Assembly (NCBI RefSeq): GCF_013001025.1
Contig: NZ_CP053021.1
Coordinates: 248,001-312,000, forward strand
DNA: 64,000 nt
Source of the DNA: Sphingobium yanoikuyae
Lineage (GTDB): Bacteria > Pseudomonadota > Alphaproteobacteria > Sphingomonadales > Sphingomonadaceae
Reading direction: 5' to 3'
Positions within the stretch are counted from its first letter, which is position 1. Each line of letters begins with the position of its first letter. Positions 16,960 through 25,481 of the stretch are shown here, piece by piece. Position numbers and translations under genes: made by a program. The notes under the pieces are model-generated. The model ran no database searches. It was not told the origin of the DNA and worked only from the letters and a program-made list of their open reading frames with translations.

Positions 16960-17346
16960 ATGAAGCCCAAACCCTCCTTGAAGAAATCGGTGACGAAGGC
17001 TCCTGCTGAGCGGGTGGTGAAGGATATCCGGCGTGCGACCCGTCGGCACTTCTCGGCTGAGGACAAGATCCGGATCGTGCTGGATGGCCTGCGCGGCGAG
17101 GACAGCATCGCCGAGCTGTGCCGCAAGGAAGGCATTGCTCAAAGCCTGTACTACACCTGGTCGAAGGAGTTCATGGAAGCGGGCAAGCGCCGTCTGGCTG
17201 GTGATACGGCACGGGCCGCAACCACCGGCGAAGTGCAGGATCTGCGTCGCGAAGCCCGGAACCTGAAGGAATGCGTGGCCGATCTGACGCTGGAAAACCG
17301 GCTGCTTAAAAAAAGCATGATCGCGGATGGGGGCGACGACGAATGA
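16960..17346 (+). CDS. IS3-family transposase OrfA
   Basis: A 128-residue OrfA: a helix-turn-helix of the HTH_Tnp_1 type (RRHFSAEDKIRIVLDGLRGE, AELCRKEGIAQSLYYTWSKE) that binds the element ends, then a leucine-zipper-like coiled coil (LRREARNLKECVADLTLENR). A run of seven A followed by G (17308-17315) is a typical slippery site. The frame entered by a -1 shift is open into OrfB, so an OrfAB fusion transposase is expected. Its stop overlaps the OrfB start (ATGA). Confidence 0.9.
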   Translation: MKPKPSLKKSVTKAPAERVVKDIRRATRRHFSAEDKIRIVLDGLRGEDSIAELCRKEGIAQSLYYTWSKEFMEAGKRRLAGDTARAATTGEVQDLRREARNLKECVADLTLENRLLKKSMIADGGDDE

Positions 17347-18323
17347 GGTATCCCGCGTCCGAGAAGCTCGAGATCATTCGGATCGTCGAGCAGTCGCACC
17401 TGCCCGCCAAGCATACGCTGGACCAACTCGGCATTGCCCGTCGGACCTTCTATCGCTGGTATGATCGCTTCGTCGAAGGCGGGCCAGAGGCGCTGGAAGA
17501 TCGACCATCGGCACCGAGCCGGGTGTGGAACCGCATCGGCGACGATATCCAGCATCAGATCGTCGAGATGGCGCTGGATTACAGCGAGTTGTCGCCGCGC
17601 GAACTGGCGGTGCGCTTCACCGACGAGAAACGGTACTTCGTGTCAGAAGCCACGGTTTACCGTCTGTTGAAGGCCCATGATCTGATCACCAGTCCCGCCT
17701 ATGTCGTGATCAAGGCGGCCGATGCGTTCCACACCAAGACCACCCGGGTGAACGAGATGTGGCAAACCGACTTCACCTACTTCAAGATCATCGGGTGGGG
17801 CTGGATGTACCTGTCGACCGTGCTCGACGACTTCTCGCGCTACATCATCGCCTGGAAGCTGTGCACCAATATGCGGGCCGAGGATGTCACCGACACGCTG
17901 GACCTCGCCCTTAAGGCTTCCGGCTGCGACAGCGCCACCGTGCTGCACAAGCCTCGGCTGCTGTCGGATAATGGCCCGAGCTATATTGCCGGCGAGTTGG
18001 CCGAATACATCGAGGCCAACAAGATGAGCCATGTGCGCGGCGCTCCGATGCATCCCCAGACCCAAGGCAAGATCGAACGCTGGCATCAGACCCTCAAGAA
18101 TCGCATCCTGCTGGAAAACTACTTCCTACCCGGCGACCTTGAGGCCCAGATCAAGGCCTTCGTCGAGCTCTACAACAACCAGCGTTACCACGAGAGCCTG
18201 AACAACGTAACGCCCGCCGACGCCTACTTCGGCAGGGCGCCAGCCATCATCAAACAGCGTGAAAGGATCAAGCGACAGACCATCGAACATCGGCGCTTGC
18301 TGCACCGCAAGCTCGCCGCCTAA
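17343..18323 (+). CDS. IS3-family transposase OrfB (DDE integrase core)
   Basis: A 326-residue OrfB. After an HTH_21-like segment (GIARRTFYRWYDRFVEGG) comes the rve catalytic core with WQTDFTYFKIIGWGWMYL (first Asp), LLSDNGPSYIAGELAEYI (second Asp) and HPQTQGKIERWHQTLKNRIL (Glu), so the DDE triad looks intact. It catalyses strand cleavage and transfer of the element as the fused OrfAB protein. It ends 55 bases before the right terminus. Confidence 0.92.
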   Translation: MRYPASEKLEIIRIVEQSHLPAKHTLDQLGIARRTFYRWYDRFVEGGPEALEDRPSAPSRVWNRIGDDIQHQIVEMALDYSELSPRELAVRFTDEKRYFVSEATVYRLLKAHDLITSPAYVVIKAADAFHTKTTRVNEMWQTDFTYFKIIGWGWMYLSTVLDDFSRYIIAWKLCTNMRAEDVTDTLDLALKASGCDSATVLHKPRLLSDNGPSYIAGELAEYIEANKMSHVRGAPMHPQTQGKIERWHQTLKNRILLENYFLPGDLEAQIKAFVELYNNQRYHESLNNVTPADAYFGRAPAIIKQRERIKRQTIEHRRLLHRKLAA

Positions 18324-18378
18324 TATTAACCCCAAGACGAGGCCCGCACTCCGTTAATTTACGCCGCGAGTTGTGCCA

Positions 18379-19503
18379 AATGTTCCGACGACGGACAGGA
18401 TGTGCGTCTTCTATATCTGGCTCGTCGCATAGCATTCGCATGTAGGTTGCGACTGCCTGATTAGGTGTCCCATATTCTTTACGGCTGATGCCGGCAGCTT
18501 CAAGCACATCCGGGTCAACTTCATATGGGCTTGGAAGCTCAGCATTCAAAAATGGGTGGCGTACGGGAGGAACTGAATTTTGTGGTTGGTCTGCCCGGGT
18601 ACGGGAGAGGTAAATGTTGGGTGGTCTGTCGTATAGGATATCGCCATTTTCATCCGGTTTGGACCGGAGAAAATCGCGAAGGGTTACGTGCTGCCAATTT
18701 CGGGCAGGCGCAGAGAACCAGTGCTCACCGGGTATCGTTCTGCCGACAAAAGCTCCAGTTCCGTAGTACGTAATTTCAGCTTCGTGCTGCTTGCGGGTCT
18801 CACTTTTTATCCGATGGGGAATGTTTTCTATCAGGTCGCGCAGTCGATTGCCTTCGTTGGTGATGATTTGCCTTCTTTCTTCCTTGAGAAGGGCAATGCG
18901 TTCGGGCTCCAACTGATGCGCGATCCAGACGCGGGGGGCATCGGAAAGGATCGCCTGTCGCAGATCTTGGCCCGAAGTTGTCTCGAAATCATAGTCAGCG
19001 ACGTCGATCTCGATGCATGACTGGATACGCTGGCGGAGAAGCTCTGCCTTGGCTTCGTCAACCGCGTGGTAAACCTTGATCTCGACATTCAGGCGTCCAT
19101 CGGGATGATATAATACGATGTCAGGCCTGATGCCGTCCTGCCACTCTTCCAACGTAACGGCATGGTATTTCCACTCCGTCTCAAAGTCGCGTGCTATGTC
19201 CAGATATTCGACATGGTGCAGAGGAAGTCCGACAGTACGGGCCTCTTCGATTACCATCTTCGACCACAGGTGAAGGCTTGTTTCGAGGCCGGATGTGCAT
19301 TCGTCATGCGAAACATGTGCAAAGTGACCGCGCCGAGTTATGATTTTGTCGCTACCCTTACGGGTATGCGGGACGGTTTCTGCAACGTGGCGCATTTCGG
19401 ATTGGCAGCCGGCGCAGATAAATGGCGCTTGGGTTTTAGAAGCGTCATCGATGTGAACGACCTTGCCGGTTGATTTCACAAGAGCGAAGGGATGTTTCAG
19501 CAT
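18379..19503 (-). pseudogene. CoiA-like protein gene truncated by the IS3 element
   Basis: About 375 codons remain on the minus strand. The N-terminal region resembles competence CoiA-like proteins: a start MLKHPFALVKSTGKVVHIDD, a zinc-binding-looking FICAGCQSEM, RRGHFAHV, and then a nuclease-like core RPDIVLYHPDGRLNVEIKVY (a D...ExK pattern of PD-(D/E)XK enzymes). The reading frame runs across 18379 into IS sequence, adding about 36 foreign residues. The lost 3' part is not on the far side of the IS. The original product was probably a restriction-endonuclease-fold protein of unknown target. Confidence 0.65.
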
Positions 19504-19715
19504 TTTGAACCATGGACAGATCTATTGTGGCGAGGCGTCCAATGGATGAATTTCCTTTGTCGCCGTGGAGCGCGCACAAAGTTCCTACGTTCTTTTTATC
19601 TCTTCCTCTCCTGCCGACCCAAGCCATTTGGAACAGTCAGAGTGAACCGCGACTCTTGTGAAGGCTTTCTGTCTGGGCCCGTGGTTATGGATATTCCGAT
19701 CGCGTGTTCCTAAAA

Positions 19716-19758
19716 ATTTATCCCACATTTCCACGATTCGAGAAAATGTGGGATAAAT
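19716..19758 (-). terminator. Inverted repeat downstream of dmeF-like gene
   Basis: A perfect 15-bp inverted repeat ATTTATCCCACATTT / AAATGTGGGATAAAT with a 13-base loop. Read on the minus strand it follows the efflux gene by 18 bases and is trailed by a T-run (ATTTTTAGG), so it fits an intrinsic terminator. The rest of the 270-base interval 19504-19775 holds no gene I can support. Confidence 0.55.
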
Positions 19759-19775
19759 CGCGATATTCCTGTCGG

Positions 19776-20726
19776 TTATGCCACTGTCGCGACTTCGACG
19801 GTAAGGTGCTGGAGCTCGTGAACGGGCACCAGGCGCCGCCGGATTTCCGTCGCATCTACACCCGGATGGGCAGACACGCCGACGATCGCGGAGTGTGCTT
19901 CAGGGCCGATCTTCCACACGTGCAGATCCGTGATCCGGGCATCGCCAGTCGTCTCGACCAACTCGCGGACTTCATCGGCCACGTGGCGATCGGTGCGATC
20001 CAGGAGAATGGCGGCCGTGTCGCGCATCAGTGACCATGACCAGCGTGCAATCACAACGGCACCGACAATGCCCATGATGGGATCCATCCATACCCAGCCC
20101 AGATAGCGACCGGCCAGAAGTGCGGCGATCGCCAACACCGATGTCAGGGCATCGGCCAGAACATGCATGTAGGCAGAACGCAGATTGTTGTCGCCACCAT
20201 GGCTGTGACCATGGTGATGCCCGTGATCATGGTGATGACCATGGTCGTGCCCATGACCACCAGATAGAAGGAAGGCCGACGCTATGTTCACGAGCAGTCC
20301 GAGGATTGCGATCCATGTGGCTTCCGCGAAGGCGACGTTGATAGGCTCAAACAGCCGCATGACGGACTCAACGCCGATAGCGAGGGCGATGATGCCCAGG
20401 ACGAGGGCCGATGCGAAGCCGGCGAGATCCCCGACTTTCCCGGTGCCGAAGCTGAAGTCGCCGTTATGAGCATTGCGTTTCGCGTAGGCATAAGCCGCGG
20501 CTGCAACACCAAGCGCTCCGGCATGGGTGGCCATATGGAAGCCGTCAGCCAGTAGGGCCATCGATCCAGTAGTGTAACCAGCGACAATCTCTGCCACCAT
20601 CATGAGGGCGGTGAGCACCACGACCCAGAGTGTCCGGCGGGCATTGTCGTCATGGCTGGCGGCCAGGAACATATGTTCGTGCGTCAGGTGGCCGGTGTCG
20701 GCCAGCACGGCGGTCTTGGTACTCAC
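19776..20726 (-). CDS. dmeF: DmeF-type Co/Ni cation diffusion facilitator
   Basis: A 316-residue CDF transporter with six membrane helices. Metal-binding residues are in TM2 (LLADGFHMATHAGAL) and TM5 (HVLADALTSVLAI). The cytosolic loop between TM4 and TM5 is very His-rich (HGHDHGHHHDHGHHHGHSHG), and an N-terminal THEHMF segment is present; both are typical of DmeF. A C-terminal cytosolic domain follows. It would expel Co2+ and Ni2+ by proton antiport. The start overlaps the stop of the upstream regulator by 4 bases (ATGA), forming a dmeRF operon. Confidence 0.85.
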   Translation of the reverse strand: MSTKTAVLADTGHLTHEHMFLAASHDDNARRTLWVVVLTALMMVAEIVAGYTTGSMALLADGFHMATHAGALGVAAAAYAYAKRNAHNGDFSFGTGKVGDLAGFASALVLGIIALAIGVESVMRLFEPINVAFAEATWIAILGLLVNIASAFLLSGGHGHDHGHHHDHGHHHGHSHGGDNNLRSAYMHVLADALTSVLAIAALLAGRYLGWVWMDPIMGIVGAVVIARWSWSLMRDTAAILLDRTDRHVADEVRELVETTGDARITDLHVWKIGPEAHSAIVGVSAHPGVDATEIRRRLVPVHELQHLTVEVATVA

Positions 20727-20998
20727 TTGCTGTACCTCCGGATGATCGTGACGAGGTCCTCTGCGCCTTGCTGGCGTTCTTCGGGCGACAGACCGTCGCG
20801 TGCGACATGGGCCTCCAGATGTTCGACGATGATCTCATCGAGAAGGCCATTCACGGCGCCGCGAACGGCTGCGACCAGATGGAGGACTTCGGTGCAATTC
20901 GCATTGCCGCCAAGCGCGCGCTCTACTGCGCCAACCTGGCCCGCGATGCGCTTGATTCGCCCGAGTAGCGCGTCTCGGTTTTCATTGATGTGGGCCAT
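20723..20998 (-). CDS. dmeR: RcnR/DmeR-type Ni/Co-responsive repressor
   Basis: A 91-residue all-helical repressor of the CsoR/RcnR family (DUF156). With the ATG at 20998 (MAHINENRD) the metal ligands fall exactly at His3, Cys35, His60 and His64, the Ni/Co ligand set known for E. coli RcnR. This supports that start over upstream codons. It should bind a G-tract operator and release DNA when Ni or Co binds. A matching operator lies upstream (21056-21075). It is co-transcribed with dmeF. Confidence 0.88.
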   Translation of the reverse strand: MAHINENRDALLGRIKRIAGQVGAVERALGGNANCTEVLHLVAAVRGAVNGLLDEIIVEHLEAHVARDGLSPEERQQGAEDLVTIIRRYSK

Positions 20999-21055
20999 TT
21001 TTCCCTCGGTAGCCTCAGTGTCATGCAGCAAATTGCTGCTGGTAGGATGATGCTC

Positions 21056-21075
21056 TATAGGGTAGGGGGGTATGG
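21056..21075. promoter_or_regulatory. RcnR-type G-tract operator
   Basis: TATAGGGTAGGGGGGTATGG contains the run of six G flanked by TA-rich sequence that RcnR-family repressors recognise. It lies 58 bases upstream of the dmeR start, and also 28 bases upstream of the DUF1289 gene, so one operator may control both directions. Confidence 0.65.
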
Positions 21076-21103
21076 TATTCAATCAAATTCAGTGGAATGA
21101 TTT

Positions 21104-21301
21104 GTGCGCTCGCCTTGCATTGACCTTTGTGGTTTCGACGCCTCGTCCGGCTGGTGCCGCGGTTGCGGCCGTTCTCGTGAGGAAGTGCGTCGTTGGCGCA
21201 ATCTGCGCCCGGGCGAGGCGCGTAAGGTTGCTGCGGATTTACCGCAGCGCCTGTCCAAGCTGCGCGCAAAGGGCCTGACGAATGATCGCACCGACGACTG
21301 A
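21104..21301 (+). CDS. DUF1289 small cysteine protein
   Basis: A 65-residue protein with a GTG start. It matches DUF1289: CIDLCGFDASSGWCRGCGRS followed by EEVRRWRNLRPGEARKV. Four Cys residues probably bind one metal or an Fe-S/zinc site. The function of the family is not known. It is divergent from dmeR, and the short intergenic region holds the G-tract operator, so metal control is possible. Confidence 0.75.
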   Translation: MRSPCIDLCGFDASSGWCRGCGRSREEVRRWRNLRPGEARKVAADLPQRLSKLRAKGLTNDRTDD

Positions 21302-21351
21302 CCAGCCTTTCGGCTGATGTCGTCGGTGCGATGGGTGGCAAGCGGAAGCTG

Positions 21352-21687
21352 TTAGCCAGGCGCGACCTTCAACTGGTGATCGTCTCCGTATCGAATGCGG
21401 CAGGAATAGCCATGGCCGCACTCGGTGTGCATCTGCGATACAGCGGCTTTCGTTAGCCGCTGTATCTGGCCACTATCTTCGATTTCGATCCGTTCAACCG
21501 ATTGGAAGTCGAAAGGTGCGACCGGCACATTTTCCCGACCCTGCTTGATGAGTACCCCGTAGTGCGCCGTGCCTTTGAAATAGGTCACCCGGATGTCATG
21601 GGAGCTTTCGTTCTTCCATCTGGGATGGACGGGACCGCATGCGGACAAGCATAGGGCCAAGGCGGTCAGTAAGATCGTCGGTTTCAT
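21352..21687 (-). CDS. Small lipoprotein of unknown function
   Basis: A 111-residue protein starting at MKPTILLTALALCLSACG, a lipoprotein signal with lipobox LSAC. The mature part is beta-rich (SHDIRVTYFKGTAHYGVLIK and PFDFQSVERIEIEDSG), with two later Cys residues (ECGHGYSC) that could form a disulfide. I do not recognise a family. It stands alone on the minus strand between the DUF1289 gene and a GNAT gene. Confidence 0.55.
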   Translation of the reverse strand: MKPTILLTALALCLSACGPVHPRWKNESSHDIRVTYFKGTAHYGVLIKQGRENVPVAPFDFQSVERIEIEDSGQIQRLTKAAVSQMHTECGHGYSCRIRYGDDHQLKVAPG

Positions 21688-21748
21688 GGTCTCAATTTCT
21701 TGCGGGATTGCTGTTCCTAACAAATCCGCCCTAACCGGGCATGAATGC

Positions 21749-22282
21749 CTAACCCTCAGGGGCGACGCGATCTGGTCGCATCAGCGCCATGTTCACCACA
21801 TCGATCCAGTTCCCGCCCATGAAGAGCGCGTTGCGTGAGGTGCCCTCTTCGACAAAACCCAGCCGATGGTACAGCCGCCGTGCGGGTTCGTTATGGGCGA
21901 AGACGTTCAGTTCGAGCCTGCTCAGGTTGAGATCACGCCAGCAATATTCAATGGCGACTGCCATCGCGTCTGCTGCCAAGCCTTTGCCGCGGTCTTCGAC
22001 CTCACCGATGCGGATGCCGATAAGGGCCGATCGATGGATGGCGTGGATTTTGTGGATTTGGATGAATCCCACAATGTGCGGAGCGTCCTGCACGCGAATA
22101 GCGAAGAAGACGCGTGAGGCGTCCTGATCGGCATTTAGCCAGAATGCTTCCTGATGCTGCCAGTTAAGCGGTCGGTAGGGTTCATTCAGGCGAGCGTCGT
22201 CGGCATTGTCCATCCAGCGGAACAGGCGCTCGAGATCGACAGGGAAAATGGGGCCGAGGGCCACGGTGTTGCCAAAGAGCAT
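21749..22282 (-). CDS. GNAT acetyltransferase (RimJ/RimL-like)
   Basis: A 177-residue N-acetyltransferase. The acetyl-CoA site is the segment IGIRIGEVEDRGKGLAADAM (a V..xRGxGxA-type pyrophosphate loop), followed by IEYCWRDLNLSRLELNVFAH and NEPARRLYHRLGFVEEGTSR, the usual C-terminal GNAT signature. It transfers acetyl from acetyl-CoA to an amine; RimJ/RimL-like members also acylate small molecules such as spermidine or antibiotics. The substrate is unknown. Confidence 0.85.
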   Translation of the reverse strand: MLFGNTVALGPIFPVDLERLFRWMDNADDARLNEPYRPLNWQHQEAFWLNADQDASRVFFAIRVQDAPHIVGFIQIHKIHAIHRSALIGIRIGEVEDRGKGLAADAMAVAIEYCWRDLNLSRLELNVFAHNEPARRLYHRLGFVEEGTSRNALFMGGNWIDVVNMALMRPDRVAPEG

Positions 22283-22341
22283 ATTGGGTCTTTCATGATG
22301 TGCAGATGGCCGCGCGGATGGCGACCGAAGAGGAAGCTCGA

Positions 22342-23412
22342 TCAGACTGGCTGGGGGCTAAGGCGCCTGAGCCACCATGTTCGGATGGCCCGCTCCGCAG
22401 GTGCCTCGATGCTGTGGTGCAGGAGGGCTGCCAGACCAAGCATCGTTGCCGACGTGACGATGACCCCCGCGAAGGGGCCTATCTGTGCGCGGTCGATTGC
22501 CCGGAGCAGCACGAAGCCGGCGTGATGGTGGATGAGATACAGCGGGTAGCTGAGAGCGCCGAGATACAGCAGAATAGGATGAGTGATCGCGGACAGGCGG
22601 CCGTTGATGGCCAGCCAGAGCATCACCTGAATTCCGACCCCGGCGATCAGGAAGGCGGCGCCGCCATTGAAGCCCAGTATCGCCAGCGCCATCGCGAAAT
22701 AGGGAAGTTGGTCGAGATAGCGCCGTTGTGCTGACCACGCTCTGTAGGTGAGCACACCAATGGCGAAGAACGGGCTGTATTGGTTCACCAGGAGCATCTG
22801 TACCCGATACGGCGCTATCTCGGAGACGGAGGCGATCGCGCCAACTGCCATCCAACCAGCAAGCAGGTACTCGATGCGCACCCGCTTGCGCGCCATCCAT
22901 GCGAGGGCCGCGCATATGTAGAAGGCGAGCTCGACGGTCAGCGTCCAGTACACGCCATCTACAGACGGGACGAAGAAGAAGCCTTGCAACATGGTTAGGT
23001 TGATCATGACCGTTTCGAATTCCGCCTGTAGCCGTTCGGTCCCGCTCCATTGCACGACCAGCGTCGTGATCAGCACCGCCGCCCAATAGGCTGGGAAGAG
23101 CCGGGCAACACGCTTGATGGTGAAGTCGGCGATGCCCACGGTGTTTTCCAGCGTGCGACTGATCACGAAACCGGAGATGCCGAAGAACAGGAAGACGCCA
23201 TAGCCTCCGGCATCGAACCTCACGCCGATGCTGCGGCGCTCGGGAAAGAAGTCGGGATAGATCGAGGTGTAGTGGAACAGCATCACGCTGATCGCCGCGA
23301 TCCCGCGCAGGGCGTCGAGTTCCTTCAGCCTGTTTCTGAACGGGCCGCTGACCGGTTGCTGTTCAAGCCGATCAGGACGCACGTTGACCTTCTGTTTTTC
23401 AACGAGGGTCAT
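22342..23412 (-). CDS. Membrane acyltransferase (OafA/NodX, acyltransferase 3 family)
   Basis: A 356-residue polytopic protein. The ATG at 23412 (MTLVEKQKVN) is preferred because the first recognised motif, ELDALRGIAAISVMLFHY, lies about 35 residues later; the longer frame upstream is inside the ATP-grasp gene. RGIAAxxVxxFH and GxYGVFLFFGISGFVISRTL are hallmarks of acyltransferase family 3, which adds acetyl or other acyl groups to sugars or lipids at the membrane. It overlaps the preceding ATP-grasp gene by 14 bases, so the two are translationally coupled and probably act on one product. Confidence 0.85.
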   Translation of the reverse strand: MTLVEKQKVNVRPDRLEQQPVSGPFRNRLKELDALRGIAAISVMLFHYTSIYPDFFPERRSIGVRFDAGGYGVFLFFGISGFVISRTLENTVGIADFTIKRVARLFPAYWAAVLITTLVVQWSGTERLQAEFETVMINLTMLQGFFFVPSVDGVYWTLTVELAFYICAALAWMARKRVRIEYLLAGWMAVGAIASVSEIAPYRVQMLLVNQYSPFFAIGVLTYRAWSAQRRYLDQLPYFAMALAILGFNGGAAFLIAGVGIQVMLWLAINGRLSAITHPILLYLGALSYPLYLIHHHAGFVLLRAIDRAQIGPFAGVIVTSATMLGLAALLHHSIEAPAERAIRTWWLRRLSPQPV

Positions 23413-24706
23413 GACGGCCCCCCTTGAAAATCTTCCCGACCATGTTGCGGATGTCTTGATAGAATGGGCCGGTATCGTCCTTGTCAAAGACGTAGTAGCG
23501 CATGTTCGGGCGCACGAAGTCCGCGAGGTAGGATCGCAGCTCCTGCAGGCGGCTATATTCAGCGACGCGCTCATTAACGCGAGAGCGCCTGATGAGCAGG
23601 CGCATGAGCCGCTTGGTTTCCGGAATCATATAGCGTGCCTGAATTATGTCTTGCCGGCCCACCGGCGCGTCAACGACCTGGCCCAGGACCGAACGTCGAT
23701 AGGCTTCCCAGGCGAAGAGGGTGTCACAATGGCGAGTGAGCGGGAGGCTGCCCCAATAGCGGCCGTTTACTTCCATGAGCCAATAGCGCTTCCGTGCCGC
23801 GTCATAGCGATACTCGACCATGGCGGGGCCCTCCCACTCCAATTCCTGAAGCAGGCGCTCCGACAATTTCATCTGGGCTTGATGCTGATGGAGTGGCTCG
23901 TTGTAGCAGAGCGTCGACACCCCGCCTTCTGGCGGCCATTCATGAAGGCGCACATGCTGAAAGCGCAGGGTCGCGCGATCACGCCTCATGTAGAGCATTT
24001 GGCCAAGCCCCACGCCATCGCAATAGGACTGGATCAGGGGCCAGCGGCCTATTGTTTGGAAGCGATCAAGCAAGCGGTCGAGTTGGCCGGCATTGCTGAC
24101 GAACTCTGCCTTCTCCCATTTGAGGCCAGCCTCTTCGAGAAGGGGGAGGATGTCATTTGGGTTGTCCCACTTGGCGATAGCGGGGAAGGTCTGCTCAGCG
24201 ATCCGCGCGGCGAAATCTTCGCCGGCTCGAGGTTGCCATGTCTGCGGCACGTCGAACCCGAGCTTTCTGGCTGCGCTCAGTGTGTCGCTCTTGCTGAGCG
24301 CCCGCTGCAATTGCTCCAAGCGGGGCGTCAGAACCTGGCACTTGCCGATGTACTTTGGTCCTGACGCCAGTTGCAGCAAATCGGTTTCGGACACAGCAAA
24401 TAGTGCCATCGCGCCCGTGCGACGTACGATGTCGGGCATCCAGGACATGATTGGCCCGGCCGGACGGATGATGGCTTGCGAGCAATGTCGTGAGGCTGCA
24501 GCCATTGAGGTTGCGGCCGTACCGACGCCGATGACCGGCACGTCCTTTTGGCCGAGTTCACGGATGATGCTGAGATTGATCGCGCTATCGAGCCCGAGCA
24601 CGATAGCAGGTGGGTGCGGACGCAAAGGACGCCCGCCAGAATGCGGTGTTACCACAGAAGATGCCTTTCGAACGTGCCGAAGGCAGCGGCGGACGTAAAG
24701 CATCAC
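23399..24706 (-). CDS. ATP-grasp ligase-like protein
   Basis: A 435-residue protein with a pre-ATP-grasp domain (AIVLGLDSAINLSIIRELGQ) and an ATP-grasp fold like carbamoyl-phosphate synthase or PylC-type ligases (TFPAIAKWDNPNDILPLLEE, WPLIQSYCDGVGLGQ, and YWLMEVNGRYWGSLPLTRH carrying the Mg-binding ExN). It would form an amide or ester through an acyl-phosphate. The substrate is unknown. Coupled to a membrane acyltransferase, it may take part in synthesis of a modified peptide, lipid or surface glycan. No promoter could be assigned. Confidence 0.75.
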   Translation of the reverse strand: MMLYVRRCLRHVRKASSVVTPHSGGRPLRPHPPAIVLGLDSAINLSIIRELGQKDVPVIGVGTAATSMAAASRHCSQAIIRPAGPIMSWMPDIVRRTGAMALFAVSETDLLQLASGPKYIGKCQVLTPRLEQLQRALSKSDTLSAARKLGFDVPQTWQPRAGEDFAARIAEQTFPAIAKWDNPNDILPLLEEAGLKWEKAEFVSNAGQLDRLLDRFQTIGRWPLIQSYCDGVGLGQMLYMRRDRATLRFQHVRLHEWPPEGGVSTLCYNEPLHQHQAQMKLSERLLQELEWEGPAMVEYRYDAARKRYWLMEVNGRYWGSLPLTRHCDTLFAWEAYRRSVLGQVVDAPVGRQDIIQARYMIPETKRLMRLLIRRSRVNERVAEYSRLQELRSYLADFVRPNMRYYVFDKDDTGPFYQDIRNMVGKIFKGGRHDPR

Positions 24707-24775
24707 AGCCGCTGTCAGACTGGCAGGTCAGACCAATCGGAAGGTCGGGCGCCCTGCGAAAAGGGCGCTGCGGCA

Positions 24776-25135
24776 TCAGGCGGAGGGCGGCTCTAGCAGC
24801 GGAGGGGAGGGGACGATCGTCAGCTGTTGGTCATCAGACCGACGGAACTGACGCTTGAGAATACGGCGGTGCCGGTCGCCTACACCAGCTATCCTGACGT
24901 CGTCTGCTGATCCGTGCGTGTGATGACCGGTGTGACGGTGAGAACCGTCAGGAAGTTCGTCCGTCTGCCCATCAACCAGATCCGCCGGCTCAGTGTGCGC
25001 CTTACCTACTGGATCGGTATGGGTATATTCGTAATGATGTCCCTGAAGCGGCGCGTGCGGCAGGGCGGCTCCAGCCGCTCCTTGAGCGAGGATCGCCAGA
25101 ACTGTCAGCATTATGCAGCGGATCAGCTGTGTCAT
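24776..25135 (-). CDS. Small secreted His-rich protein next to nreA-like repressor
   Basis: A 119-residue protein starting at MTQLIRCIMLTVLAILAQGA with a good ribosome site (AAGG) five bases upstream. A signal peptide precedes a mature part rich in His (HAPLQGHHYEYTHTD and GSHRHTGHHTHG), and the protein ends PPLLEPPSA. It shares this layout with the small proteins at 4852, 26905 and 33696. It lies 60 bases downstream of the CsoR-family gene on the same strand, so it is likely induced by the same metal. A periplasmic metal-buffering role is inferred. Confidence 0.55.
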   Translation of the reverse strand: MTQLIRCIMLTVLAILAQGAAGAALPHAPLQGHHYEYTHTDPVGKAHTEPADLVDGQTDELPDGSHRHTGHHTHGSADDVRIAGVGDRHRRILKRQFRRSDDQQLTIVPSPPLLEPPSA

Positions 25136-25195
25136 GTCGCCTTGGCTCACATGCTCAGTTCGGGTTGCGCTCGGAGGCCTATAACAGAAATGGCG

Positions 25196-25465
25196 TTACA
25201 GATATCGTGAGATTGCCCGGAATTCTTCAACGGCCTTGGAGACGCCGCCGCTGTCTTGGCTATGGCTGAGACAATGATCGATATGATCGTTGATCAGGGT
25301 CTTCTTGGCGTTGACGATCGCACTTTCGACCGCTTGCAACTGCTGGGCGATCTCGACGCAGGGACGTCCTTCTTCGATCATTGTTACGATGCTGCGCAGG
25401 TGGCCGCCAGCACGGTTCAATCGCTTTATGATCGCAGGATGCGTCTCGTGCTGATGATCGGCCAT
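25196..25465 (-). CDS. CsoR/NreA-type metal-sensing repressor
   Basis: An 89-residue DUF156 repressor beginning MADHQHETHPAIIKRLNRAG; the longer frame upstream reads through the operator and is not used. Cys36, His61 and Cys65 match the ligand triad of CsoR-type sensors, with extra His22 and His64 nearby as in nickel-responsive relatives. It is divergent from an NreB-type exporter with a large palindromic operator between them, so it most likely represses both directions and responds to Ni. Cu(I) cannot be excluded from the ligands alone. Confidence 0.8.
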   Translation of the reverse strand: MADHQHETHPAIIKRLNRAGGHLRSIVTMIEEGRPCVEIAQQLQAVESAIVNAKKTLINDHIDHCLSHSQDSGGVSKAVEEFRAISRYL

Positions 25466-25481
25466 GCAGAATCGACTCCAA

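Larger units (their letters stand above)
16894..18378 (+). mobile_element. IS3-family insertion sequence
   Basis: About 1485 bp bounded by TGGCACA (16894-16900) and TGTGCCA (18372-18378). The imperfect terminal inverted repeats extend inward and share GTAAATTAA. Both start TG and end CA, as in the IS3 family. It encodes OrfA and OrfB. No 3-4 bp target duplication is present (CAA on the left, AAT on the right). The right end lies inside a CoiA-like gene whose other part is absent on the left. This indicates a deletion next to the element after insertion. Confidence 0.9.

Noticed and set aside
19716..19758. Replication origin (DnaA-box-like TTATCCCACA in an inverted repeat)
   Set aside because: The motif has an extra C compared with TTATCCACA, occurs only as hairpin arms, and is better explained as a terminator after dmeF.
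23384..24364. 326-codon plus-strand frame
   Set aside because: Antisense to the ATP-grasp gene, which has recognisable catalytic motifs.
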